32,500 nucleotides of DNA from [Chlorobium] sp. 445 (GTDB lineage: Bacteria > Bacteroidota > Chlorobiia > Chlorobiales > Thermochlorobacteraceae), in assembly GCA_002763895.1 (NCBI GenBank), contig NSLH01000081.1, positions 1-32,500 of the forward strand. The letters run 5' to 3'. Below, piece by piece: positions 24,496 through 32,500 of this stretch. How positions within the stretch are numbered: position 1 is the stretch's first letter; the number at the start of each line of letters is the position of its first letter. The notes below the pieces were generated by a model. That model had not been told where the DNA came from. It saw only the letters and a program-made list of their open reading frames with translations, and did not search any database. The translations under genes and the position numbers were made by a program.

Positions 24496-24870
24496 ATGCA
24501 AGCACCTGACATGGCCTATATGGAAGCCCAAAGCCAAGCATTTCACACCTTGATGAAATCCAGTGACCTTGCCGACGGCATGTCTAAGCTTTTTCATTAT
24601 TCGAGAAATGGTGAGTCGGTTGAAGGGTTCATCATCCGTTATCAAGGTAAAATTTATGCCTATATCAACCTGTGCCCTCACGCCTATGAGCCTATTGTCT
24701 TCGGGCATCAGTCCGCATTCAACAGCGACAAACGCTACATTGTCTGCCGAGAACACTTTGCGATGTTTAATCCCGAAACAGGGGTTTGTGTGAGCGGTCC
24801 ATGCCCAATTGCAGATTTGGTCAAGATCGAAGTCGTAGAAAAAGAGGATATGATTTGTGTGGTTCTATAG
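24496..24870 (+). CDS. Rieske [2Fe-2S] ferredoxin
   Basis: This 124-residue soluble protein carries the Rieske ligands as C-x-H (Cys60, His62, in LCPHAYEP) and C-x2-H (Cys84, His87, in CREHFAMFNPETGVCVSGPC). It has no membrane helix or transit signal, so it is not the bc-complex Rieske subunit but a small Rieske ferredoxin or a nitrite reductase NirD-like electron carrier or oxygenase partner. The N-terminal 25 residues are variable. I chose ATG at 24496; another in-frame ATG is at 24511. It diverges from the YqjD-like gene, and no oxygenase gene is nearby, so its partner is unknown. Confidence 0.85.
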   Translation: MQAPDMAYMEAQSQAFHTLMKSSDLADGMSKLFHYSRNGESVEGFIIRYQGKIYAYINLCPHAYEPIVFGHQSAFNSDKRYIVCREHFAMFNPETGVCVSGPCPIADLVKIEVVEKEDMICVVL

Positions 24871-24907
24871 CTGCAATGCTCAAGAGCATGTATTGCAACG
24901 ATTCAAG

Positions 24908-25398
24908 TTACTTCTCCACTCCATTTGGATTGTTCTGTCTCTGGCGCATGGCTACAAAAAATGATTTGAGCAGCGCCGTGCACTTTTCCTCCAATACGCC
25001 GCCAATCACTTTTGCCTGATGATTGAGCTTTTTTGATTCCGTTAGGTTGAAGACCGTGCCGCATGCGCCCCATTTTCCATCGTAACTGCCAAAGACAAGC
25101 GCCCGACTTTTGCGAGGACAATTGCACCTGCACACATCGGACATGGTTCTAAGGTTACCACCAGCGTACAATCTTGCAAGTACTTGGAATTGAGTGCTGC
25201 CATTGCAGCCGTCAGCGCAATCATCTCTGCATGTGCAGTTGCATCTCTAAGACGCTCGACTTGATTATAGCCTTTGCCTATCACTGCGCCATTTGAATCC
25301 AGCACAACAGCACCAACCGGCACTTCATTGCACTCAAAGGCTTTTTCTGCCTCACGCAGCGCCAGTTCCATAAATCTCTCAAACCTTTCTTCAAACAT
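24908..25398 (-). CDS. tadA: tRNA adenosine(34) deaminase TadA-like (frameshifted)
   Basis: TadA converts A34 of tRNA-Arg to inosine. The catalytic zinc site is complete: HAE at residues 56-58 and PCPMC (Cys86, Cys89), with [14 protein letters not shown] upstream as in the family. After VLAKVGR the frame goes wrong and stops at 25042, while the next frame carries [34 protein letters not shown] and LLKSFF, the normal end of TadA. One missing base near 25095-25110 (for example in the CCC run at 25102-25104) would join them into 163 residues. This is the one break not in an A/T run. ATG at 25396-25398 is the start. It lies 43 bases after queE on the same strand. A guanine deaminase-like relative is less likely. 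Confidence 0.83.
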
Positions 25399-25441
25399 GA
25401 TGTGTATTGAATGGCTTGCCAAACTGCATGTTATCCTCCCC

Positions 25442-26080
25442 TCATACGCCGCGCGTCTCTGGACTCCAGATGTATTTGTGCATCTGCAATTGAAACCGCA
25501 CTTTCAATTTGTCAGCTAAAATCCATTCGGCAAGGGTTTGCGGTGCCAGCTCACCAAAAACTACCGACATTAACACCGTGAGTTTCTCTGTCAACCGATA
25601 TTCTTCTATCACGCGCTTTGCCCAGTCATAATCGAGCCGAGAGCCAATAACAAACTTAATCTCATCTGTCGGCAGTGCAATCTCAAGATTGCGGTAGTCA
25701 TTCTTTTTGAGCATCCCTGATGAGGGCGTCTTCATATCAATGATTTTTTTGACACGCTTATCGACCTTATCAACCAAAATGTGCCCTGATGTTTCCAGCA
25801 TAACCGAAAAGCCTAAATCGCATAGGCGCGTCATCAGGTCGTAGACCTCTGGCTGTAAGAGCGGCTCACCGCCCGTAATTTCAACCAAGTTGCAACCATA
25901 AGCTGACACCTGCTCAATAATGCTCTGCACAGTGCGCTCTTCGCCCTCATAGAAAGCGTATTCTGTGTCGCAATACGTGCAGCGCAGGTCGCACTCCGTC
26001 AGACGCACAAACACGCACGGCAAGCCCATCTGCGACGACTCCCCTTGAATAGAAAAAAAGATCTCGTTGACTTTCAGCAT
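25442..26080 (-). CDS. queE: 7-carboxy-7-deazaguanine synthase QueE (radical SAM)
   Basis: QueE makes the 7-deazaguanine core of queuosine from 6-carboxytetrahydropterin. The radical SAM cysteines are Cys30, Cys34 and Cys37 in [13 protein letters not shown], preceded by [20 protein letters not shown], the canonical QueE start. [12 protein letters not shown] is the SAM-binding GGEP region; METSGHI follows. Length (212 residues) is normal. With tadA, 43 bases downstream, this gives two tRNA wobble-position (34) modification genes in a row. No queC, queD or queF is in the window. Confidence 0.94.
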   Translation of the reverse strand: MLKVNEIFFSIQGESSQMGLPCVFVRLTECDLRCTYCDTEYAFYEGEERTVQSIIEQVSAYGCNLVEITGGEPLLQPEVYDLMTRLCDLGFSVMLETSGHILVDKVDKRVKKIIDMKTPSSGMLKKNDYRNLEIALPTDEIKFVIGSRLDYDWAKRVIEEYRLTEKLTVLMSVVFGELAPQTLAEWILADKLKVRFQLQMHKYIWSPETRGV

Positions 26081-26174
26081 TGCTTTTCTATGCGTTTTAT
26101 CGACCGCATTACATCAGGCAGTCATCTTGCTCAGGACATATCCTGCATCTTTGGCAAATAGTCTACAAATAGAA

Positions 26175-26201
26175 AATGCGGAGGCTTTTGGCTTCCGCAT
26201 T
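26175..26201 (-). terminator. hairpin terminator after the CocE-like gene
   Basis: AATGCGGAGGC and GCTTCCGCATT form an 11-base stem with one wobble pair around a TTTTG loop. On the minus strand it is followed by TTTTCT. It lies between the end of the CocE-like gene (26239) and the start of queE (26080), so it separates the two minus-strand units. Confidence 0.8.
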
Positions 26202-26238
26202 CTCTTTTGGGAATTTGCAAAAATAGCACTTGAGCGCG

Positions 26239-28128
26239 TCAATCAATAATTTCTACTTCCAAGCGGCTTTGATTTTTCCTATCGTGAAAGAGCCGATGTG
26301 TGGCTTTGATAAAGTCTTTTTCATCAGCTTTGTAAATGTTCGGCACATACTTCTGCGGATTGCGATCGAAGAGCGGAAATGCTGTGCTTTGCACATGAAT
26401 CATAATGCGATGCCCTTTCTTGAAGGTATGCAGGACATCTTGCAAGCGAAACGAAATTTCTGTGACTTGATTGGGTTTCATTGGCTGAGGTTTCTCAAAA
26501 CTGTTGCGGAAACGTGCACGCATTACTTCACTGCGCACCAGTTGCTCGTAGCCACTCATCAAGACACGCTTGTTAGGTAAGTAAGGATGATTTTGTGCTG
26601 TATCAGGATAGACATCAATGAGTTTGACAAAGAAGTCGGCGTCGCTACCTGTGGTGCTCACAAAAAGTCGCGCCGTCAATTCTCCACCCAGTGTGATATC
26701 TTTTTCTAACACATCGGTTTGAAACACCAGCACATCGGGACGCGACGATGCAAAGCGCTGATCTTCTGACATGTACAAGAAAGGTGTAAAGCCAAACATT
26801 TCGGCTTCTACTTCACTTGATGGCACAGGTTTGTTGGGGTCGCTGACATATTCGGAAAATGCTTTTGCTTCGCTTGGCGCTGTGAAGGATAGCTTGCCCC
26901 CACTCTGAAAATAAAGCGCACTTTTCTTTGCAGTTGGCACAGGCCATTTTTCAAACTTACGGTACTCTTTTTTGCCTGTGTCGAAGAGATAGGCTTCGGG
27001 TAAGTCTACTGTGCCGTCGCCTTGCTCTTTGAGGAAGTGCCGGAAAAACTTTGCTTCAATTTCTCGCTGGTAAAATGTTGCAAGGCTATCGCCAAAATAA
27101 ATGTCTCCGTGCAACGTATGCCCTGTCTCACGTGCCCATCTGCCATGTCCGAAAGGTCCCATTGTCAAAATGTTGAATGTGTTCGGATTATATTTTTCAA
27201 TGGTTTTGTAGACTGTGAGCGGTCCGTAAAGGTCTTCAGCATCAAACCAGCCACCAACAGTGAGCACCGCCGGCTTGACATCTTTCAGGTGCTGAATAAT
27301 GTTGCGTTTTTGCCAAAACTCGTCGTAGTTGGGATGCTCTACGGTCTCTTTCCAGAAGAAATTATCGCTGTAGAATTTATCGCCATTTTTGAGTGAGCCT
27401 AAGTTGAGATAGAACTTATAGCCATCTTGTGACGCAGGTGCAGCGATCATTTTGCTTGCCCACCAATCTTCTGTTGTGGGTTGCGGCGTCTGAATCCCAA
27501 ACAGCGGGTAAGTCAGAAAGTATTGCAGCGTGAAAGCACCATGATGATGAAAATCGTCGTAGAAGAAGTCGGAGACAGGGGCTTGCGGTGAAACGGCTTT
27601 CAGTGCAGGATGATTGCATAGCGCACTTGCAATCGTGTAGAAGCCGGGATACGAAATGCCCCAGATTCCCACGCGTCCGTTGTGATGGGCAATGTTTTTC
27701 AGTAGCCACTCAATGGTATCGTATGCATCCGTAGATTCATCAATATCCGTGTTAGATTTCTTTTCAGGAATATGCGGTGTAACATTTGTCCATTTCCCTT
27801 CTGACATGTATCGCCCGCGCACATCTTGATAGACAAAAATGTATTTCTCACGCATCATAATCGGCGAAGGACCAAGTTCATTTGGATAAGCGCTAGGACC
27901 GTAGGGCGCAACGCTGTAACAGGTGCGTTGCATCAAGATGGGATAAGTTTTGTTTGGTGCGGCATCTTTAGGCGTATAGACAATTGTGAAGAGTTTTACT
28001 CCATCGCGCATCGGAATTTGATATTCCGCTTTTTGATAATTCTCTCGGATAAATGTGGAATCGCTTTGCGCCAGAGCCAGCGCAGCAAAGAAAAACACGA
28101 TGGAAAATAACAAAGAGACTTGTCGCAT
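26239..28128 (-). CDS. exported CocE/NonD-type hydrolase (S15 X-Pro dipeptidyl-peptidase family)
   Basis: The 629-residue protein starts with a signal peptide (VSLLFSIVFFFAALALAQ). An alpha/beta-hydrolase core follows, with MRDGVKLFTIVYTP, then VRGRYMSEG and the nucleophile Ser159 in GIWGISYPGFY. GGWFDAEDLYGP holds the likely Asp and GPFGHGRWARETG the likely His. The last 230 residues form the beta-rich PepX C-terminal domain (LGGELTARLFVSTTGSDADFFVKLIDVYP). Members act on esters, beta-lactam esters (alpha-amino-acid ester hydrolases) or X-Pro peptides; the substrate is not readable. The frame is intact. It lies 94 bases after the BatA-VWA gene and is ended by the hairpin at 26175-26201. Confidence 0.9.
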   Translation of the reverse strand: MRQVSLLFSIVFFFAALALAQSDSTFIRENYQKAEYQIPMRDGVKLFTIVYTPKDAAPNKTYPILMQRTCYSVAPYGPSAYPNELGPSPIMMREKYIFVYQDVRGRYMSEGKWTNVTPHIPEKKSNTDIDESTDAYDTIEWLLKNIAHHNGRVGIWGISYPGFYTIASALCNHPALKAVSPQAPVSDFFYDDFHHHGAFTLQYFLTYPLFGIQTPQPTTEDWWASKMIAAPASQDGYKFYLNLGSLKNGDKFYSDNFFWKETVEHPNYDEFWQKRNIIQHLKDVKPAVLTVGGWFDAEDLYGPLTVYKTIEKYNPNTFNILTMGPFGHGRWARETGHTLHGDIYFGDSLATFYQREIEAKFFRHFLKEQGDGTVDLPEAYLFDTGKKEYRKFEKWPVPTAKKSALYFQSGGKLSFTAPSEAKAFSEYVSDPNKPVPSSEVEAEMFGFTPFLYMSEDQRFASSRPDVLVFQTDVLEKDITLGGELTARLFVSTTGSDADFFVKLIDVYPDTAQNHPYLPNKRVLMSGYEQLVRSEVMRARFRNSFEKPQPMKPNQVTEISFRLQDVLHTFKKGHRIMIHVQSTAFPLFDRNPQKYVPNIYKADEKDFIKATHRLFHDRKNQSRLEVEIID

Positions 28129-28222
28129 AGCAGAAGAGCTGTGTTAGAGTTGATTGAGTTTTTTCGTTGATAGCTAACCGAAATATAACACGGCAGATTC
28201 AATGATAAGGTTTGTGTGCTGT

Positions 28223-30371
28223 TCAAGTTTGAGCTACAACGACATCACGTCTGCCCAAAATGCTTTCAGCCAAGAGTCCAAGTACGGCAAGTACCACAAG
28301 GTATTTCCAGATGCCAAGCCCATATCGCGAGCTTGCAATTGCTTCATCGACTTTTTCTATTTGTTCTGCTGCTGGCACATAAAAGAAATCTTTTTCAGGC
28401 AATGAAAAGAGGTTGGCAAAGCGCAAGATGCGTTCAGGCGAGAGCGATGCGGTCTCAGATTCTGCTTCTGGCAAATTAAGAGCAAGTTTCATCACGAGTG
28501 TTGTATCCAGTGCATTTTGTGCGAGCACATCGTAAATACCGATTTCATTGAAGAGCGCAGGCTCGAGCACAAGACGCAAGTCGCCGCTGCGCATTTGTGT
28601 TTGCACGAACATTAACTTGCCGCTTGGTTTGCGCACCACCAGGCTTGCTGGGCTAGTGAGTGAGAGTGGCAAACTCACTTCGCTTTGCTCGCCACACATG
28701 AATTGATAGTTACGACTTTTAGCTTTTGCACTCGAGTAGAGCACCGTGCGAAACATCAGCGGTGCAAACAGCGGCTGAAGCACCAGCGTCGTGTGTTCAG
28801 GTTTCGGGAGTGTGGCAAAGACTATTGCAGTACCCAAGCCGTGTCTGTGTGTGGCAATAAACGCTTTGTCTGTTGCCGAGCTCATGACGATTTCACTTTT
28901 TGGTGTTCTCAGCAGTTCAGTGGCAGAAAAAAGCAGAATCGGTTCCTCGACCGATGACATTGCCGCTTTGCGACGAGCAAATTCACTTTGAAAGATGCCA
29001 TCAAAGAGCGGATGTCGATACTCGATTTTTTCAATTGAGAGTGGTGCCGTGCTGCTCACGCTTGAGAGCGGGGCTAGCGTGCTGGCTTCAAGTGTCGAGA
29101 AAAGCTGGTTAAGCATACCGAAGTTTGCCTGATTAGGACGCGCAAAGAAAATAAGCCCGCCACCTTGTCGCACGAAACTCTCAATGCGCGAGATTGCCGA
29201 TGCTGACAGTGTACCAATGCCGCAGAGTATGAGTGCGTCATACTTTGAAAAATCTTGTGCATCTAAAGCTACTTCAGGGATGAAGACCAGCTCGAAAAAG
29301 TCTTTGTTCTGAAAACTCTCGAGCGCAAGACGCAAGTACTGCGTATCGCGTTCATCGCTGTATGAGAGCAAGAGCCGCAGTTTGTCAGGAATGTAGAAGG
29401 TAAAATATCGGCGGTTATCCCACTCAAGATTATCACTCTCAATAGAAAGTTCACCAGCGATAAAGCCGCTTTGTGTTGGCGTCGCTGCCAGCGTTACTGT
29501 GCTTGGTGTCTGTGCTTGCACTTCAAGCAAGGTCTCAGCTGCAAGTTTGTCAGAAAAGCGCAGCGAGACAATTGTTGAGCGCGTTACAGTTTCTCCAAAC
29601 AGTTTTGCCGTCGCCTCCAGACGCACAGGTTTTGCAGGCTCAAAAATTTTGGTCAGCACATCTACATGCGTGAGTGCCACATTTTTTCTTGTCTTTTGGC
29701 GCCACATTTACTGCATAGAACTTGAACTCAAAGTCGTATTGATAACTTATTGATGAATCGCGCTGCAGAAAGTCATGCGGCTGAAAGTCTGAGATGAGAT
29801 AAAGTTCACGGTTGAAGTGTTTTGCACGCGTCAGCGCCGCAATAGCTTCAAGCAGCGTGCCTTCAGCGTAGAAGGGTTGTGCGGAAAGTTGCGCTTGCGC
29901 AATTTGCCGTTTAGCTTCTGCAAGGCTTAGCAGCTGTGGTGAGACCTTGCCAATTGCAAGAAAAATTTCGTCTTGCTCGGCAAAGTTTTCTAGAATCCGC
30001 AGCGCCGCAGTCTTAGCTTGTTTCCATTGGTCTGCGGCAAGTCGGTCGTTATAGCCCATTGATGCCGAGTTATCCAGCACGATTACGGCACTGGTCTTGG
30101 TGTGCGATGCAAAGTCTGAGCCTGCAAGGTAGCCCGGAATGACGGGCTTGGAAAATGAGGCAACAAGAAAAAAAATCACAAGACTGCGAATCAGCAAGAG
30201 CAGCCACTGGCGAATCTTAAACTTTTGTACTGCACTTTGCTCAATTTGTTTGAGCAGCTCAAGTGAGCTGAATTCAATTTGTTTGCGTCGTCTCAAGTTG
30301 AGCAGATGCAAGAGTATTGGCACACTTGCCGCTACCAAGCCTAAGAGAATCGCCGGATTGAGAAAAATCAT
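28223..30371 (-). CDS. BatA-domain/von Willebrand A membrane protein (frameshifted)
   Basis: The N-terminus (MIFLNPAILLGLVAASVPILLHLL, then RRRKQIEFSSLELL and a second helix LLLLIRSLVIFFLVASF) is the BatA N-terminal double-helix domain. A VWA domain follows with the MIDAS motif DNSAS (Asp100, Ser102, Ser104). The first frame ends after VAPKDKKK. Removing one base from the six-base run at 29682-29687 gives KDKKNVALTHVDVLTKIFEP and continues to 28223, a total of 715 residues. The later part includes a glutamine-amidotransferase-like region (KYDALILCGIGTLSA, FVRQGGGLIFFA) and a final helix (YLVVLAVLGLLAES). This domain order is common in Bacteroidota, usually near MoxR and DUF58 genes, which are not seen here. 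Function unknown, probably periplasmic metal-dependent adhesion or assembly. Confidence 0.85.
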
Positions 30372-30592
30372 TATCTCTTGAGAAAGGTATCTGTTGTGAA
30401 AGGTGTTACAAAAACGTTGCTTGCACACTTGCATGCTCAAGCAAGATAGGCATTCTCCGATATCTTCTTTATGGCATGTGTGTCGACATGACCCATTTGC
30501 ATTGGCTATCAAAGACAACTTTGCACTCTCAGACTAATCGTCTAACTTCGCAATTGTCGAAAAAACCTGAAACAAACAAAATAGGTCGAGAA
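30372..30592. promoter_or_regulatory. 221-base divergent intergenic region
   Basis: This gap lies between the BatA-VWA gene (-) and the exported protein (+) and should hold promoters for both. I find no ORF with family features, no RNA gene and no clear TAnnTTTG or -35/-10 pair. The plus-strand ORF that spans it is open upstream of the signal peptide only by chance. Confidence 0.3.
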
Positions 30593-32331
30593 ATGCATCT
30601 TGCAGTCTCTTTTCATGGCGCCCTTATCGTTTTCTGGAGCGTTGTATTTTTTCTTTGGTTAATTGGTTCTCCTCTTTATGCACAAACTCGAAAATATGAA
30701 CGCAAGTCGATCACATCGTTAGGGACAGTGCTAGTCAAGCCCGGACTTTCTGTTGACTTAGGTATTGTTCAAAACCGTCTCAAAGCTTATTTGGAACTGC
30801 CCCGCTTTGACTTTAATGTAATCTCTGAAAATACGGTTAAAGAGTTTCGCCAAAAAGCCAATCAAACTGACCTTAGTCCTGAAAGCATTGGTTCTGCGCT
30901 GAAGCAAACGGTTGTACCCAAAATTTTGAGGTTGTTAAAGCCGTTGCCGCCTTGCGTGCTCAGGGCAATCTCAAAGAAGAAGACCTTGCCCGTGCTGCCG
31001 TCGATAAGATGAAAGCCTCTGGTCTGACCGCCGAAGATATCAAGAAAGTCTATAACTCTGCCTTCATTTATTTGCCCGTCATTACAGACTACACGGAACA
31101 GACAGTTGCCGACAACTTCGTTGTGGAGATCAAGGGATATATTCTCTGGTATCGCATTATTGTCTCTGCAGATGGCAAAGACGCTTCGGCAGTGCTGCTC
31201 ACCTCACTTTCCGAACCCAAAAGTGGGAGTGCTAGTGCAAATCCCAATGAAACCTACAACTTGAAGCGCCGCTCTGTGGATGGGAAAACCTATGCTCGTC
31301 TGAAGGCTGTGGGTGGTTGGGTGCAAGCTGAAGCCTTAGCCATGCGAGAGTTGCCCGAGTTCAGGCTCTCAGCAGAAATTCGTAGCTTAGAAGGACAGTT
31401 TGCCACAGCAGGGCTTGGCACGCGAGAAGGCATCGGCTTAGACGATGGCTTCAATGCAGTAGACTTTTTTGATGATGGTCAAGGCGGTGTGCTCACTAAA
31501 GACGTTGGTTTCTACCGTGTATCGCAAGTCGCCGATAATCGTACAGACGACAATCAATCTTCACTTTTTTATGGCTACATTCGTGCTGGTGTTGATCGTG
31601 GCAGTTTGCTTGTAGAGCGTCCGCGCTTGCCTGTTGATATTCGCATCTCTCCACGCTTTACGACGCTCAGCATTCCCAGAACAGCAATTCCTGCAGATAG
31701 ACGCACCTATAACAATCTTTTGTTCAATCTTCCAGGTGCTTTTGGCAACATTTTTGCCTTCAATGAAGATGTTACAGCTGCGATTGGCGTTGATGCAGGA
31801 ATTGCGCTCAATCTGGCACGCTGGACTGGCATCACACAACTCTTTGCTGTCGTAGATGGTGGGATTCTCTTCCCGCTTGCCGAACCGCAAAATGCCACTG
31901 CTCCATTTTTTTGGAACATTCACCTCGGGCTTCAGAAAAAGTTTTGGTTCAGTTGGATTAATCTCAGCTTAGGCGCATTTGCTGGCGCAGACTTCCTGAC
32001 GATTTCAGGCGCAAGCAACAATGACGGACAACTCGAGAACTTTAATGTTGGCATGTTTAGCGGTCGCCTTGATGCCACGTTGGAATTTATGCTCAATCCT
32101 GACCTTCTCTTTTCTATCCGCGCAGGCTATAAACTTGCTTCTTCACCTATCTCTGGCAGCATTAAGTTCAGAGGCGATGATGAAATTGCCCTTACGCTTG
32201 AAGATCAGATGCGCCCCTTCCGCAACATCAACTTTTCAGGCTTGATGATTAGCGCAAATATCTCCTTTACTTTACCAAGTTCATCTGGCGTAGATTTCAC
32301 TTCACTTTTCCCTTCAGATATTGACTACTAA
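30593..32331 (+). CDS. large exported protein, probable outer-membrane beta-barrel (frameshifted)
   Basis: A signal peptide (HGALIVFWSVVFFLWLIGSPLYA-Q) is followed by a soluble region with LVKPGLSVDLGIVQNRL and DLSPESIGSALKQT. The frame then breaks. Adding one base in the AAAATTTT tract at 30920-30927 gives KIFEVVKAVAALRAQGNL and continues to 32331, 579 residues in all. The C-terminal 250 residues have alternating strand patterns and end in strands like MISANISFTL, consistent with an outer-membrane barrel (GVDAGIALNLARW, FFWNIHLGLQKKFWFSW, FSIRAGYKLASS). I do not recognise the family; similar proteins may be confined to Chlorobi. ATG at 30593 is chosen because it opens the signal peptide directly. 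Confidence 0.78.
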
Positions 32332-32393
32332 GATTAGCGACCAGTAGATATGTTTGTGAAAGTATGCATTCGTCGTGGTGTAGAGAATACAGC

Positions 32394-32500
32394 TTAGTTT
32401 TTGAGTTTCATGTAGGTATTGAGTTCTGTTACATAGTTTTGAATCTCGACCAGAAATTGTCGTTCGTCTACCATGCGGTCTTCAAACATCGCTACGAGGT
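32394..32500 (-). CDS. 3' end of an unidentified gene, cut by the window edge
   Basis: On the minus strand an open frame enters from the right edge and ends at a TAA at 32394-32396. The 34 visible residues include MVDERQFLVEIQNYV and ELNTYMKLKN, a charged helical C-terminus. Nothing more can be said about its identity. It is convergent with the exported protein, 62 bases away. Confidence 0.5.
   Translation of the reverse strand, partial: LVAMFEDRMVDERQFLVEIQNYVTELNTYMKLKN

Noticed and set aside
1-32500. CRISPR array, insertion sequence, rRNA or tRNA genes
   Set aside because: No regularly spaced repeats, transposase or inverted-repeat ends, and no tRNA-like T-loop sequences were seen in the gaps.

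Overview
The window looks like chromosomal core genome from a chlorosome-bearing member of the Chlorobi (Chlorobiota), within the Bacteroidota/Chlorobiota group. Several things point there. A [2Fe-2S] protein resembles the chlorosome envelope proteins CsmI/CsmJ (21230-21949). The IspG is of the long type, with its iron-sulfur part far from the N-terminus. There is a GWxTD-domain protein, a BatA/VWA membrane protein and a Bacteroidota-style YebC. Start codons lack Shine-Dalgarno sequences, and several + strand genes are preceded by a TAnnTTTG element. I cannot assign a genus; Chloroherpeton-like or Thermochlorobacter-like lineages are possible. I see no mobile element, prophage, CRISPR array, rRNA or tRNA.

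Layout. 1-4.2 kb (+): 3' part of ispG, a YbdG-like MscS channel and a UDP-sugar dehydrogenase. 4.2-5.1 kb: a small Cys4 protein (-) and a PgsA-like phosphatidyltransferase (+). 5.1-8.55 kb (-): a run of GWxTD protein, two-helix membrane protein with a PH-like tail, birA and coaX. 8.7-10.55 kb (+): ruvB and an M48 metalloprotease lipoprotein. 10.6-11.1 kb (-): unknown membrane protein. 11.36-14.76 kb (+): leucine dehydrogenase, nusB, a PPP-family phosphatase and nth. 14.74-15.75 kb: a stand-alone BLUF photoreceptor (-) divergent from a STAS-like protein (+). 15.87-18.93 kb: yebC (+), a Tat-targeted class V aminotransferase (-) and a TPR protein (+). 19.1-21.95 kb (-): alanine dehydrogenase, sdhB and the chlorosome-type Fe-S protein. 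22.07-24.38 kb (-): YqjD-, YqjE- and YqjK-like envelope proteins followed by a WD40 propeller. 24.5-26.1 kb: a Rieske ferredoxin (+), tadA (-) and queE (-). 26.2-30.4 kb (-): a CocE/S15 hydrolase and a BatA-VWA protein. 30.6-32.3 kb (+): a large exported protein, probably outer membrane. The window ends inside one more minus-strand gene.

The strongest direct observation is that nine otherwise well-conserved genes are interrupted by ten one-base frame changes (pgsA-like, coaX, birA, the PH-like membrane protein twice, GWxTD, WD40, tadA, BatA-VWA and the last exported protein). Nine lie in A/T homopolymer tracts. Each is repaired by one base and then gives one continuous family-like protein. 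Six fall within 3.3 kb (4616-7837). Because coaX, birA, pgsA and tadA are normally essential or nearly so, I read these mainly as homopolymer errors in the assembly. Natural slippage is a less likely alternative. I annotate each as one gene.

The most biologically interesting loci are the BLUF/STAS-like divergent pair, a candidate blue-light module in a phototroph; the pairing of a chlorosome-type Fe-S protein with sdhB, with a direct repeat in the leader; and the yqjDEK-like cluster joined to a WD40 gene.
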